From Leclercia sp. AS011 (lineage in GTDB: Bacteria; Pseudomonadota; Gammaproteobacteria; Enterobacterales; Enterobacteriaceae): a stretch of 64,000 nt of DNA. Positions 17,913-27,298 of the stretch are shown here, piece by piece. Location of the stretch: NCBI RefSeq assembly GCF_037152535.1, contig NZ_JBBCMA010000001.1, positions 682,001-746,000 on the forward strand. The letters run 5' to 3'. The position numbers and the translations under genes were made by a program. A model generated the notes under the pieces. It saw nothing but the letters and a program-made list of their open reading frames with translations, was not told the DNA's origin and did not search any database. Each line of letters opens with the position of its first letter. Positions within the stretch are counted from its first letter, which is position 1.

Positions 17913-18491
17913 TCAAGGTTTCAGGCCGATCTGCAGCGCCAGCTCGCGAATAATTCCCGCGGTCATGCCCCAGACAAAATAATGCTGATACCAGGAAAGC
18001 CACACCCGATGATCGTGGCCACGGCGTTGAATATCCAGCGGATGATAACGGCCCAGACGCAGGGCTTCCGCCAGCGGCATTTCGAACACCGACTCCACTT
18101 CGTCCACGCTGGCGTGATAGTGCAGATCCGGCGGGATAATACCCACCACCGGCGTCACCTGAAAACCGGTCACGCTGTCCACCGGGGGCAGGACGCCAAT
18201 CACCTCCACCTTGTGCGGCGGGATCGCTACCTCCTCCTCGGCTTCCCGTAGGGCGGCGGCAATTAACGAGGCGTCGGTGCTGTCCACCGCGCCGCCGGGA
18301 AACGCCACCTGTCCGGCATGCTTACGCAGCGTCGCCGAGCGCCGGGTCAACAGCAGGCCCGGCTGCTCCCGACGCACCACCGGGATCAACACCGCCGCCT
18401 GACGCTGGTTCAGGGACGTGCTGTTCACCTGCGGACGCAGAAGCTGAAAACGCGATAAAAAGTTGTCGAGAGTCAGGTCGCGGGTATTCAT
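17913..18491 (-). CDS. nudL: Nudix hydrolase NudL (CoA-diphosphatase type)
   Basis: NudL is a 192-residue Nudix protein with the E. coli length. The Nudix box lies at about residues 65-90 ([25 protein letters not shown]), with the REAEEE metal-binding core, and a CoA-type signature precedes it. The family splits coenzyme A or related dinucleotides into two phosphates; direct proof for NudL is limited. It starts three bases after the pabB stop codon, so the two are co-transcribed. Confidence 0.94.
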   Translation of the reverse strand: MNTRDLTLDNFLSRFQLLRPQVNSTSLNQRQAAVLIPVVRREQPGLLLTRRSATLRKHAGQVAFPGGAVDSTDASLIAAALREAEEEVAIPPHKVEVIGVLPPVDSVTGFQVTPVVGIIPPDLHYHASVDEVESVFEMPLAEALRLGRYHPLDIQRRGHDHRVWLSWYQHYFVWGMTAGIIRELALQIGLKP

Positions 18492-18494
18492 TCG

Positions 18495-19847
18495 TTAGTG
18501 CTCCAGTTGGTGCAGAATACGATTCACTTTATCAAAGGTTTCCTGATATTCCGCCGCGGCCTGGCTGTCAGCCACGATCCCGCCGCCTGCGGAACAGTAA
18601 ATGTGTCCGGCCACCGCCGTCAGGGTGCGAATAGTGATGCTGGTATCCATCCCGCCACACAGGCTGAGATAGCCGATGCTGCCGCACCAGGCGTTGCGAC
18701 GATGGGGCTCCAGCTCGTCGATAATCTCCATCGCCCGCACTTTTGGCGCACCGGTGATCGACCCGCCCGGGAAGGCAGCACGCAACAGATCGCACGCGGT
18801 CTGCGTGGGCGGCAGACGGGCGGTAATGGTGCTCACCAGGTGGTGCACGGCAGGGAAGGGCTCCACCACGAACAGCTCCGGTACCCGCACGCTTCCCGGC
18901 TCCGCCACCCGACCAATGTCATTGCGCATCAGATCGACAATCATCAGGTTCTCGGCTCTGTCTTTCGGTGAGACAGCCAGTTTCTCTGCCTGCTGGCGAT
19001 CGGCATCCGCATCTGCCAGCCGCGGCAGGGTGCCTTTGATGGGCCGGGTCTGGATGGTGCCTTCCGCCAGATGGATAAAACGCTCCGGCGACAGGCTCAG
19101 GATAGCCCCCTCCTCAAGACGCAAAAAGGCGCTGAACGGGGCGCGGTTGTTGGCATTCAGGCGGGTAAAGGCCTGCCACTCGTCACCCTCATAGCGGGCC
19201 TGAAAACGCTGGGCCAGATTGACCTGATAGCAGTCCCCGCTGTGCAAAAACGCCTGCACGCGATCGAATTTTTCATGGTACTCCGCCGCGGTCATATTGG
19301 CCTGCCAGCCGGAGGTGAGGCGGAACGCAGGCTGATTGTCGGGCGCGCGCTGCGCTTCGAGCCACGCCAGCCGGGCCTCTGCATCGCCATGACAGACCAG
19401 CGACACCTGCTGCTTGTGGTGATCGACCACCACTGCCCAGTCGTACAGACCCACGGCCATGTCCGCCAGAGTGATGTCGCGCCCGGCCCGTTCCGGCAGC
19501 TGTTCGAAGCGGCGACCGAGATCGTAGCCGAACAACCCCAGCGCCCCGCCCTGGAAGGGCAGATCCGGGTCTGGCGTGCAGGGCAGGCCCATCGCATCAA
19601 TGGCCTGCCGGAGCAGACTCAGCGGACAGGCGTCAGAATGAACCCCGTCGATCAGCGTATCCGTCCCGTGGGTCACCAGCGTGGAACGCGGGTCGGCCAC
19701 CAGAATGTCAAAGCGGCTGTAGGGGTGATCCGCATGGCCGGAGTGCAGCAGCATCGCCCAGGGCAGATGGCTGATTGGCGCAAACCAGAATTCTGCGGCG
19801 TCAGGACGCCAGGGTAATGTCAAAACAGTGGGGGATAACGGGTTCAT
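18495..19847 (-). CDS. pabB: Aminodeoxychorismate synthase component I
   Basis: PabB turns chorismate and ammonia (from PabA) into 4-amino-4-deoxychorismate, the precursor of p-aminobenzoate and folate. It has 450 residues: an N-terminal anthranilate synthase-like domain (1-150) and the chorismate-binding domain (about 190-445). The signature PIKGTLPR contains the catalytic lysine and the late motif is FPGGSITGAPKVRAMEIIDELE. It shares the operon with nudL, as in E. coli. Confidence 0.97.
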   Translation of the reverse strand: MNPLSPTVLTLPWRPDAAEFWFAPISHLPWAMLLHSGHADHPYSRFDILVADPRSTLVTHGTDTLIDGVHSDACPLSLLRQAIDAMGLPCTPDPDLPFQGGALGLFGYDLGRRFEQLPERAGRDITLADMAVGLYDWAVVVDHHKQQVSLVCHGDAEARLAWLEAQRAPDNQPAFRLTSGWQANMTAAEYHEKFDRVQAFLHSGDCYQVNLAQRFQARYEGDEWQAFTRLNANNRAPFSAFLRLEEGAILSLSPERFIHLAEGTIQTRPIKGTLPRLADADADRQQAEKLAVSPKDRAENLMIVDLMRNDIGRVAEPGSVRVPELFVVEPFPAVHHLVSTITARLPPTQTACDLLRAAFPGGSITGAPKVRAMEIIDELEPHRRNAWCGSIGYLSLCGGMDTSITIRTLTAVAGHIYCSAGGGIVADSQAAAEYQETFDKVNRILHQLEH

Positions 19848-19908
19848 GGGTGGTAGACTACCGGGCAGCGTGAAATAATTAGCGCTGATAATTTAGCAGG
19901 AGTTGACG

Positions 19909-20094
19909 ATGTTTGCAGGTTTACCTTCACTGAGCCACGACCAGCAGCAAAAGGCCGTCGAGCGCATTCAGGAGCTGATGTCCCAGGGGATGAGCAGCGG
20001 ACAGGCTATTTCCCAGGTGGCAGAAGAGCTGCGCGCCACCCATACCGGCGAGCGGATCGTGGCGCGTTTTGAAGATGAGGATGAAGAGGAGTAA
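19909..20094 (+). CDS. yoaH: UPF0181 protein YoaH
   Basis: This 61-residue cytoplasmic protein aligns with E. coli YoaH along its whole length ([35 protein letters not shown]). The acidic tail is typical. The ATG at 19909 follows AGGAG at 19898-19902; a TTG two codons upstream is not needed. Function is unknown. It is divergent from pabB with only 61 bp between them. Confidence 0.93.
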   Translation: MFAGLPSLSHDQQQKAVERIQELMSQGMSSGQAISQVAEELRATHTGERIVARFEDEDEEE

Positions 20095-20099
20095 CGCCC

Positions 20100-20444
20100 T
20101 TACACCGCGGCGATAATCTTAATCTCAACCTTATACTGCGGTTTCATCAGCGTCGCCTGTACCGTGCAGCGTACAGGCGCGTGACCTGCGACCACCCACT
20201 CATCCCAGGCTTTATTCATTGCCGCGAAATCCTCTTTATTGGCCAGGAAGAGAGTCGCATCCAGAATGCGCGACTTGTCGCTGCCCTGTTTTTCCAGCAC
20301 CGCGTCGATCTGCGCCAGGGTATTGGCGGTCTGCTCATACGCGTCAGCCTCCAGATTGGCCGGTACACCGGTGTAGTACAGGGTCTGGTTGTGGATCACC
20401 ACATCTGACCAGCGGGCTTCGGCATCAATGCGCACAATTGTCAT
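20100..20444 (-). CDS. yoaB: RidA-family protein YoaB
   Basis: This is a 114-residue member of the Rid/YER057c/UK114 superfamily. RidA itself hydrolyses reactive enamine/imine intermediates such as 2-aminoacrylate. Here the RidA arginine position is kept in PVRCTVQATL near the C-terminus, so deaminase-like activity is possible; the physiological substrate of YoaB is not established. It is convergent with yoaH across five bases. Confidence 0.92.
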   Translation of the reverse strand: MTIVRIDAEARWSDVVIHNQTLYYTGVPANLEADAYEQTANTLAQIDAVLEKQGSDKSRILDATLFLANKEDFAAMNKAWDEWVVAGHAPVRCTVQATLMKPQYKVEIKIIAAV

Positions 20445-20571
20445 TTACGTTTCCTCGTGAGTGTCTGTTTCAGCAGGAAAGACTGCCATATTGTTTTGCC
20501 TGCGTCACTCTCGACTGGCGCGAGGAGCAGCGGCCTGACATAATCCCCTGTGCAAAAATACAGGGGGCAGA

Positions 20572-22482
20572 GTGGCAGACGATTTCGCAGCAGACGGACA
20601 GTTAGCAAAGGCAATTCCCGGCTTTAAGCCGCGCGAGCCGCAGCGCCAGATGGCGCACGCGGTGGCCGAGGCTATCGACAGCGCCCAGCCGCTGGTGGTG
20701 GAAGCCGGTACCGGCACCGGTAAAACCTATGCCTATCTCGCGCCCGCACTGCGCGCCAAAAAGAAGGTGATCATCTCCACCGGCTCGAAGGCGTTGCAGG
20801 ATCAGCTCTACAGCCGTGACCTGCCCACCGTCGCTAAAGCCCTGAAATACAAAGGCCGTCTGGCCCTGCTGAAAGGGCGCTCCAACTACCTCTGTATTGA
20901 ACGTCTCGAACAGCAGGCGCTGGCGGGGGGCGATCTGCCGGTGCAGACCCTCAGCGACGTCATCATCCTGCGCAGCTGGGCCAACCAGACCCTCGACGGG
21001 GATATCAGCACCTGCGCCAGCGTGGCCGAAGACTCCGCCGCCTGGCCGCTGGTCACCAGCACCAATGACAACTGCCTCGGCAGCGACTGCCCGCTGTACA
21101 AAGACTGTTTCGTGGTCAAAGCGCGTAAAACGGCGATGGATGCCGACGTGGTGGTGGTCAACCACCACCTGTTCCTCGCGGATATGGTGGTGAAAGAGAG
21201 CGGCTTTGGCGAGCTGATCCCCGAGGCCGACGTCCTGATCTTCGATGAAGCCCATCAGCTCCCGGATATCGCCAGCCAGTACTTTGGTCAGTCTCTCTCC
21301 AGCCGCCAGCTGCTGGACCTGGCGAAAGATTTCACCATCGCCTACCGCACCGAACTGAAAGACACCCAGCAGCTGCAGAAGTGTGCCGACCGCCTGGCGC
21401 AAAGCACGCAGGATTTCCGTATGCAGCTCGGCGACCCGGGCTATCGCGGCAACCTGCGCGAACTGCTGGCCGATCAGCATATTCAGCGCGCGCTGCTGTT
21501 GCTCGATGACGCCCTGGAGCTCTGCTACGACGTGGCGAAGCTCTCCCTCGGCCGCTCGGCGCTGCTGGATGCCGCCTTCGAGCGCGCCACGCTCTACCGC
21601 GCTCGCCTCAAGCGACTGAAAGCCTTTAACCAGCCGGGCTACAGCTACTGGTACGAATGCAACTCGCGCCATTTTACCCTCGCGCTGACGCCGCTCACCG
21701 TGGCCGATAAGTTCCAGGAGGTGATGGCGCAAAAACCGGGCAGCTGGATCTTTACCTCCGCCACGCTGTCGGTTAACGACGATCTGCATCACTTTACCGA
21801 ACGCCTTGGCATCACAGAGGCCAAATCCCTGCTGTTGCCGAGCCCGTTTGATTACGCCACCCAGGCGCTGCTCTGCGTGCCGCGTAATCTGCCGCTGCCT
21901 AATCAGCCCGGTGCCGCCCGCCATCTGGCGGCGATGCTCAAGCCGATGATCGAGGCCAACAACGGCCGCTGCTTTATGCTCTGCACCTCCCACGCCATGA
22001 TGCGCGACCTGGCGGAGCAGTTCCGCGCCACTATGACCCTGCCGGTGCTGTTACAAGGTGAGACCAGCAAAGGCCAGCTGTTGCAGCAGTTTGTCTCCGC
22101 GGGGAATGCCCTGCTGGTGGCGACCAGCAGCTTCTGGGAAGGGGTGGACGTGCGCGGCGACGCCCTGTCGCTGGTGATCATCGACAAGCTGCCCTTTACC
22201 TCCCCGGACGATCCGCTCCTGAAGGCGCGGATGGAAGACTGCCGCCTGCGCGGCGGGGATCCCTTTGACGAGGTGCAGCTTCCGGACGCGGTGATCACCC
22301 TTAAACAGGGGGTAGGCCGTCTGATCCGCGACGTGGACGATCGCGGGGTGCTGGTGATCTGCGATAACCGGCTGGTGATGCGCCCGTACGGGGCCACCTT
22401 TATCGCCAGCCTGCCGCCAGCACCGCGTACCCGGGATATCGATCGCGCGGTGCGTTTCCTGGCGGCGTCTGAGGCGGAGTAA
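20572..22482 (+). CDS. yoaA: Fe-S DNA helicase YoaA (XPD/DinG family)
   Basis: YoaA is a 636-residue superfamily-2 helicase that in E. coli works with the DNA polymerase III chi subunit in tolerance of replication blocks. Walker A is GTGTGKT at 46-52 and the DEAH box is at 225-228. The four iron-sulfur ligands are visible as Cys108, Cys168, Cys173 and Cys179, and the late motifs SSFWEGVDVRGD and QGVGRLIRD are present. The start is GTG at 20572, directly after AGGGGGCAGA, giving MADDFAADGQL like the E. coli protein. It lies upstream of tsaB, as in E. coli. Confidence 0.96.
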   Translation: MADDFAADGQLAKAIPGFKPREPQRQMAHAVAEAIDSAQPLVVEAGTGTGKTYAYLAPALRAKKKVIISTGSKALQDQLYSRDLPTVAKALKYKGRLALLKGRSNYLCIERLEQQALAGGDLPVQTLSDVIILRSWANQTLDGDISTCASVAEDSAAWPLVTSTNDNCLGSDCPLYKDCFVVKARKTAMDADVVVVNHHLFLADMVVKESGFGELIPEADVLIFDEAHQLPDIASQYFGQSLSSRQLLDLAKDFTIAYRTELKDTQQLQKCADRLAQSTQDFRMQLGDPGYRGNLRELLADQHIQRALLLLDDALELCYDVAKLSLGRSALLDAAFERATLYRARLKRLKAFNQPGYSYWYECNSRHFTLALTPLTVADKFQEVMAQKPGSWIFTSATLSVNDDLHHFTERLGITEAKSLLLPSPFDYATQALLCVPRNLPLPNQPGAARHLAAMLKPMIEANNGRCFMLCTSHAMMRDLAEQFRATMTLPVLLQGETSKGQLLQQFVSAGNALLVATSSFWEGVDVRGDALSLVIIDKLPFTSPDDPLLKARMEDCRLRGGDPFDEVQLPDAVITLKQGVGRLIRDVDDRGVLVICDNRLVMRPYGATFIASLPPAPRTRDIDRAVRFLAASEAE

Positions 22483-22548
22483 TTTGCGCACGGGTGTGTT
22501 AAAATGCGCGCCTTTTTGTGACTGACCCTTGCGAGAGCGCGACAACAC

Positions 22549-23244
22549 ATGCGAATTCTGGCTATTGATACCGCCACAGAGGCCTGCTCTGTTGCCCTGT
22601 GGAACGACGGTAAACTCTGTGCTCATTTCGAAGAGTGCCCCCGGGAACATACCCAACGTATCCTGCCTTTGGTGAAGATGATCCTCACCGAGGGCGACAC
22701 CTCCCTGAATAACCTCGATGCCCTGGCCTATGGCCGCGGCCCGGGCAGCTTTACCGGCGTTCGCATCGGGATCGGCATTGCCCAGGGGCTGGCGCTGGGC
22801 GCGGAACTGCCGATGATCGGCGTCTCGACCCTCGCCACTATGGCTGAAGGCGCGTGGCGCAACACCGGCGCCACCCGCGTGCTGGCCGCCATCGACGCCC
22901 GGATGGGCGAAGTCTACTGGGCGGAATACACCCGGGATGAGCAGGGCGTCTGGCACGGGGAAGAGAGCGAAGCCGTGCTCACGCCGGACGCAGCAGGCGA
23001 GCGCATGAAGCAGCTTACCGGCGAGTGGGCCACCGTCGGCACCGGCTGGCCAGCCTGGCCAGCGATGGCAAACGACAGCGGTCTGACCCTGGTGGACGGT
23101 AAAGTTCTGCTGCCTGCCGCGGAAGATATGCTACCTATTGCCCGCCAGCTGCTGGCCGCAGGTAAAACCGTGGCGGTCGAGAAGGCCGAGCCGGTTTATT
23201 TGCGAAACACCGTAGCGTGGAAGAAACTTCCGGGCCGGGAGTGA
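22549..23244 (+). CDS. tsaB: tRNA t6A threonylcarbamoyl transfer subunit TsaB
   Basis: TsaB (YeaZ) is an ASKHA-fold partner of TsaD and TsaE, needed for the t6A37 modification of tRNAs that read ANN codons; it is essential in E. coli. It has 231 residues, the known length. The nucleotide-binding-fold start [15 protein letters not shown] and the dimer-interface helix [20 protein letters not shown] are conserved. It follows yoaA by 66 bp and precedes yeaY on the same strand. Confidence 0.97.
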   Translation: MRILAIDTATEACSVALWNDGKLCAHFEECPREHTQRILPLVKMILTEGDTSLNNLDALAYGRGPGSFTGVRIGIGIAQGLALGAELPMIGVSTLATMAEGAWRNTGATRVLAAIDARMGEVYWAEYTRDEQGVWHGEESEAVLTPDAAGERMKQLTGEWATVGTGWPAWPAMANDSGLTLVDGKVLLPAAEDMLPIARQLLAAGKTVAVEKAEPVYLRNTVAWKKLPGRE

Positions 23245-23282
23245 ATCTCAGTATCAGAATCTGAGAAAAAAGGAGTCGCATC

Positions 23283-23876
23283 ATGGCGGTTCAAAAATAT
23301 GTTGTTCGCCTGCTGACCGTCGGGGCGCTGGCCCTGGCATTGACAGGATGTGTCTCTGTGCCTGATGCCATCAAGGGCAGCAGCCCAACGCCGCAGCAGG
23401 ATCTGGTCCGGGTGATGAACGCCCCGGAACTGTACGTCGGCCAGGAAGCGCGCTTCGGCGGCAAAGTGGTGGAGGTGATGAATCAGCAGGGGAAAACCCG
23501 TCTGGAGATCGCCACCGTTCCGCTGGACAGCGGCGCGCGGCCTGTTCTTGGGGAAGCCTCACGTGGGCGCATCTATGCCGATATTAACGGTTTCCTCGAC
23601 CCGGTGGATTTCCGTGGTCAGCTGATCACCGTGGTCGGTACTATCACCGGCACGGAGCAGGGCAAAATTGGCAACACGCCCTATAAATTTATGATCCTGC
23701 AGACCAACGGCTACAAACGCTGGCATGTGGTGCAGCAGGTTGTGATGCCGCCGCAGCCTATCGATCCCTTCTACTGGGGTCCGCATCCGTGGCGCTATGG
23801 ATACGGTTACGGCTACGGCGGCTGGCCAGGTTACGGTCCCGGACCGGCTCAGGTTCGGACGGTGGTAACAGAGTAA
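23283..23876 (+). CDS. yeaY: Slp-family outer-membrane lipoprotein YeaY
   Basis: This is a 197-residue lipoprotein of the Slp family. Its signal peptide ends in a lipobox (LALTGC), so Cys23 is lipidated. Mature residues include the family stretch [34 protein letters not shown]. The C-terminus is Gly/Tyr/Pro-rich ([19 protein letters not shown]) and likely flexible. It matches E. coli YeaY; function is unknown, though relatives are induced by starvation or envelope stress. AAAAAAGGAG gives a strong ribosome site, and a strong terminator follows. Confidence 0.93.
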   Translation: MAVQKYVVRLLTVGALALALTGCVSVPDAIKGSSPTPQQDLVRVMNAPELYVGQEARFGGKVVEVMNQQGKTRLEIATVPLDSGARPVLGEASRGRIYADINGFLDPVDFRGQLITVVGTITGTEQGKIGNTPYKFMILQTNGYKRWHVVQQVVMPPQPIDPFYWGPHPWRYGYGYGYGGWPGYGPGPAQVRTVVTE

Positions 23877-23897
23877 CTCCCTGTTATAACTGAAGAA

Positions 23898-23931
23898 GAA
23901 ACAGCGGCTCTGCCGCTGTTTCGTTTTTTTT
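23898..23931 (+). terminator. Terminator of tsaB-yeaY
   Basis: A perfect eleven base-pair stem (GAAACAGCGGC with GCCGCTGTTTC, loop TCT) is followed by G and eight T. Confidence 0.93.
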
Positions 23932-23952
23932 ACCGCTATAACAAAAATAAAT

Positions 23953-23968
23953 AGTGACGCGCTTCGCA
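23953..23968 (+). promoter_or_regulatory. CRP-like site before fadD
   Basis: AGTGA, six bases, TCGCA matches eight of ten core bases of the CRP palindrome TGTGA-N6-TCACA. cAMP-CRP activation of fadD is known in E. coli. Confidence 0.5.
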
Positions 23969-23991
23969 ACCTTAAATCCGGACAATTAATA

Positions 23992-24008
23992 AACTGGTAC
24001 GCTGAGTT
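23992..24008 (+). promoter_or_regulatory. FadR operator before fadD
   Basis: AACTGGTACGCTGAGTT keeps the CTGGT half and the GTT end of FadR operators and closely resembles the fadD operator of E. coli. It lies about 75 bp before the fadD start. FadR, whose gene is also in this window, represses fadD until long-chain acyl-CoA binds it. Confidence 0.7.
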
Positions 24009-24080
24009 AATATTATGTTAACGACTTGTTTATTAACCGGGGCTGTGATGACGACGAACACGCATTTCAGAGGTGATGTA

Positions 24081-25766
24081 GTGAAGAAGGTTTGGCTTAA
24101 CCGTTATCCTGCGGATGTTCCTGCAGAGATCAATCCTGACCGTTATCAATCCCTGGTTGAACTGTTTGAAAACTCTGTGACCCGCTACGCCGATCAGCCG
24201 GCGTTCGTGAACATGGGCGAGGTGATGACCTTCCGCAAGCTGGAAGAGCGCAGCCGGGCATTTGCCGCCTACCTGCAACAGGGTTTGGGCCTGAAGAAAG
24301 GCGACCGCGTGGCACTGATGATGCCTAACCTGCTGCAATATCCGGTGGCGCTGTTTGGCATCCTGCGCGCCGGGATGATCGTGGTGAACGTCAACCCGCT
24401 CTACACCCCGCGTGAGCTGGAGCACCAGCTGAACGACAGCGGTGCCTCGGCAATTGTGATTGTCTCCAACTTTGCGCACACCCTGGAAAAAGTGGTCGAC
24501 AAGACCCAGGTGAAACACGTCATTCTGACGCGAATGGGCGATCAGCTCTCCACCGCCAAAGGGACGCTGGTTAACTTTGTCGTTAAGTACGTCAAACGTC
24601 TGGTGCCGAAATACCATCTGCCGGACGCCATCTCCTTCCGCCGGGCGCTGCATAACGGCTACCGCATGCAGTACGTGAAACCGGAAGTGGTGCCGCAGGA
24701 TCTGGCCTTCCTGCAGTACACCGGCGGCACGACCGGGGTGGCGAAAGGGGCGATGCTGACCCACCGCAACATGCTGGCGAACCTCGAGCAGGTGAATGCC
24801 ACCTACGGCCCGCTGCTCCATCGCGGCAAAGAGCTGGTGATCACCGCGCTGCCGCTCTACCACATCTTCGCCCTGACCATGAACTGCCTGCTGTTTATCG
24901 AGCTTGGCGGGCAGAACGTGCTGATCACCAACCCGCGCGATATTCCGGGGCTGGTGAAAGAGCTGGCGAAATATCCTTTTACCGCCATGACCGGGGTGAA
25001 CACCCTGTTCAACGCCCTGCTGAACAACAAAGAGTTCCAGCAGCTCGACTTCTCGACCCTGCATCTGTCGGCGGGCGGTGGGATGCCGGTGCAGCAGGCG
25101 GTAGCCGAGCGCTGGGTCAAACTCACCGGGCAGTATCTGCTGGAGGGCTATGGCCTGACCGAGTGCGCCCCGCTGGTGAGCGTCAACCCGCACGATATCG
25201 ACTACCACAGCGGCAGCATCGGCCTGCCGGTGCCCTCCACCGAAGCCAAACTGGTCGATGACGACGATAACGAAGTGCCGCACGGCGAGCCGGGCGAACT
25301 GTGCGTGCGCGGGCCGCAGGTGATGCTGGGCTACTGGCAGCGTCCGGATGCTACCGACGAAATCATCAAGGACGGTTGGCTGCACACCGGGGACATCGCG
25401 GTGATGGATGACGAAGGCTTCCTGCGCATCGTCGATCGTAAGAAAGACATGATCCTGGTCTCCGGGTTCAACGTCTATCCGAACGAGATTGAAGACGTGG
25501 TGATGCAGCACAACGGCGTGCTGGAAGTGGCCGCGGTGGGCGTTCCGGCGGGCAGCAGCGGCGAAACGGTGAAGATCTTTGTGGTGAAAAAAGATCCGTC
25601 CCTGAGCGAAGAGGCGCTGATCACCTTCTGCCGTCGCCAGTTGACCGGCTACAAAGTGCCGAAACTGGTGGAGTTTCGCGATGAACTGCCCAAATCAAAC
25701 GTCGGGAAGATATTACGACGAGAATTACGTGACGAAGCGCGCGCCAAAGTAGACAATAAAGCCTGA
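24081..25766 (+). CDS. fadD: Long-chain fatty acyl-CoA synthetase
   Basis: FadD activates incoming long-chain fatty acids to acyl-CoA at the inner membrane and is thought to trap them as they enter. With GTG 24081 as start ([14 protein letters not shown]) it is 561 residues, exactly the E. coli length; E. coli uses TTG at this position. GAGGTG precedes it, and the longer upstream reading frame is leader. The AMP-binding P-loop [11 protein letters not shown] is near residue 212 and the adenylation/FACS motif [23 protein letters not shown] near residue 430. Confidence 0.97.
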   Translation: MKKVWLNRYPADVPAEINPDRYQSLVELFENSVTRYADQPAFVNMGEVMTFRKLEERSRAFAAYLQQGLGLKKGDRVALMMPNLLQYPVALFGILRAGMIVVNVNPLYTPRELEHQLNDSGASAIVIVSNFAHTLEKVVDKTQVKHVILTRMGDQLSTAKGTLVNFVVKYVKRLVPKYHLPDAISFRRALHNGYRMQYVKPEVVPQDLAFLQYTGGTTGVAKGAMLTHRNMLANLEQVNATYGPLLHRGKELVITALPLYHIFALTMNCLLFIELGGQNVLITNPRDIPGLVKELAKYPFTAMTGVNTLFNALLNNKEFQQLDFSTLHLSAGGGMPVQQAVAERWVKLTGQYLLEGYGLTECAPLVSVNPHDIDYHSGSIGLPVPSTEAKLVDDDDNEVPHGEPGELCVRGPQVMLGYWQRPDATDEIIKDGWLHTGDIAVMDDEGFLRIVDRKKDMILVSGFNVYPNEIEDVVMQHNGVLEVAAVGVPAGSSGETVKIFVVKKDPSLSEEALITFCRRQLTGYKVPKLVEFRDELPKSNVGKILRRELRDEARAKVDNKA

Positions 25767-25789
25767 GCTTCGTGTTAGTCACCCAAAGA

Positions 25790-25813
25790 CGCTGGCCACG
25801 CCGGCGTTTTTTT
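25790..25813 (+). promoter_or_regulatory. Hairpin plus U-tract in the rnd leader
   Basis: CGCTGGC, CAC, GCCGGCG and seven T look like an intrinsic terminator after fadD, yet end 27 bases before the rnd start codon. In E. coli rnd a stem-loop followed by a run of U before the ribosome site is required for efficient translation, and the small RNA SroD is, from memory, annotated in this gap. The element may therefore do double duty. Confidence 0.65.
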
Positions 25814-25840
25814 ATGGGCGCAAACCAAAGAGAATATGAT

Positions 25841-26968
25841 TTGAATTACCAGATGATCACTACCAACGACGAGCTGGCTTCGCTGTGTGAAGCCACCCGT
25901 GACGCAACCGCCATCGCGCTGGATACCGAGTTTGTCCGCACCCGCACCTACTACCCGCAGCTGGGTCTGATCCAGATGTATGACGGAAAAAATGTGTCGC
26001 TTATCGACCCGCTGGGGATCACCGACTGGGAGCCGATGCGCGCGCTGCTGCTGGATACCGCCATCACCAAATATCTGCATGCCGGAAGTGAAGATCTGGA
26101 AGTTTTCCTCAATACCTTCGGCATCATGCCGGAGCCGCTGATCGACACCCAGATCCTCGCCGCCTTCGCCGGACGCCCGCTGTCATGGGGCTTTGCCGCC
26201 ATGGTGGAGGAGTACACCGGGCTGGCGATCGACAAGAGCGAATCCCGCACCGACTGGCTGGCGCGCCCGCTGACGGAGCGTCAGCTCGACTACGCGGCGG
26301 CAGATGTGTTCTACCTGCTGCCGATTGCCGGTCAACTGATGAAAGAGGCCGAAGCCTCCGGCTGGCTGCCTGCCGCCCTGAATGAGTGCCGGATGACGCA
26401 GCTGCGTCGTCAGGAGACTACCGATCCGAAAGAGGCGTGGCGCGACATCAGCAACGCCTGGCAGCTGCGCACGCGTCAGCTGGCCTGTCTGCAACTGCTG
26501 GCCGAGTGGCGACTGCGTAAGGCGCGCGAGCGCGACCTGGCGGTGAACTTTGTGGTGCGTGAAGAGCATCTCTGGGCCGTGGCGCGCTATATGCCGGGCA
26601 GCCTGGGCGAGCTGGACAGCATCGGCCTTTCCGGCTCGGAGATCCGCTTCCACGGTAAAACCCTGCTGGCGCTGGTGGCAAAAGCGCAGGAGCTGCCGGA
26701 AGAGGCATTGCCGCAGCCGCTGTTGAACCTGATGGATATGCCGGGTTATCGCAAAGCCTTTAAGGCGATTAAAGCCCTGGTGCAGGAAGTGGCAGCGGAG
26801 AGTAAAGTCAGCGCCGAGCTGCTGGCCTCACGTCGTCAGATCAACCAGCTGCTGAACGCGCACTGGAAGCTGAAACCGCAGAACGGTACGCCGGAACTGG
26901 TGGCAGGCTGGCGCGGGGAGCTGATGGCCGATCGCCTGAATGCGTTACTGGCAGAGTATCCGCAGTAA
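25841..26968 (+). CDS. rnd: Ribonuclease D
   Basis: RNase D trims the 3' ends of tRNA precursors and other small RNAs. TTG 25841 gives MNYQMITT and 375 residues, the E. coli length and start-codon type; the ATG upstream at 25814 lies inside the leader. The DEDD exonuclease motifs begin at Asp28/Glu30 (ALDTEFVRTRTYY) and continue with the second acidic motif (LHAGSEDLEVF) and the third in LDYAAADVFYLLP. Two HRDC RNA-binding domains fill the C-terminal half. A weak ribosome site (AAAGAGAA) and rare start suggest low expression, with help from the U-tract. Confidence 0.95.
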   Translation: MNYQMITTNDELASLCEATRDATAIALDTEFVRTRTYYPQLGLIQMYDGKNVSLIDPLGITDWEPMRALLLDTAITKYLHAGSEDLEVFLNTFGIMPEPLIDTQILAAFAGRPLSWGFAAMVEEYTGLAIDKSESRTDWLARPLTERQLDYAAADVFYLLPIAGQLMKEAEASGWLPAALNECRMTQLRRQETTDPKEAWRDISNAWQLRTRQLACLQLLAEWRLRKARERDLAVNFVVREEHLWAVARYMPGSLGELDSIGLSGSEIRFHGKTLLALVAKAQELPEEALPQPLLNLMDMPGYRKAFKAIKALVQEVAAESKVSAELLASRRQINQLLNAHWKLKPQNGTPELVAGWRGELMADRLNALLAEYPQ

Positions 26969-26984
26969 TCACGGTGAGAAATCC

Positions 26985-27016
26985 GTAGGCCGGGCAAGCA
27001 TAGCGCCGCCCGGCAA
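26985..27016. repeat. REP element between rnd and minE
   Basis: GTAGGCCGGGCAAGC / GCCGCCCGGCAA is a repetitive extragenic palindrome of the enterobacterial type, lying between two convergent genes. Confidence 0.8.
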
Positions 27017-27025
27017 CAACCACGG

Positions 27026-27295
27026 TTAAGAACGCGACTCTTCCGCTTCCGGCAGGGTCACGTTGAGCTCCAGAATCGAGATATCCCCGTCCTTTTGCTC
27101 CAGCTGTACGGTCACCATTTCCGGGTCAATCTGCACGTACTTGCAGATCACTTCCAGAATGTCTTTACGCAGCTGCGGCAGATAATGCGGTTCCGCATCG
27201 CTGCGGCGGCGTTCTGCCACGATGATCTGCAGACGCTCTTTTGCGATGTTGGCGGTGCTTTTTTTCCGTGAGAGAAAAAAGTCCAGTAATGCCAT
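27026..27295 (-). CDS. minE: Cell division topological factor MinE
   Basis: MinE drives the pole-to-pole oscillation of MinCD by binding MinD and stimulating its ATPase, keeping the division site at mid-cell. It has 89 residues. The N-terminal amphipathic membrane-targeting sequence [22 protein letters not shown] contains the MinD contact helix, and the C-terminal topological-specificity domain dimerises. It starts three bases after the minD stop codon, as the last gene of minCDE. Confidence 0.97.
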
Positions 27296-27298
27296 AAC

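Noticed and set aside
20602..21993. 463-codon open frame antisense to yoaA
   Set aside because: Mirror frame; the helicase motifs on the plus strand explain the conservation.
24033..25511. 492-codon open frame antisense to fadD
   Set aside because: Mirror frame of a highly conserved enzyme; no ribosome site and no family motif.
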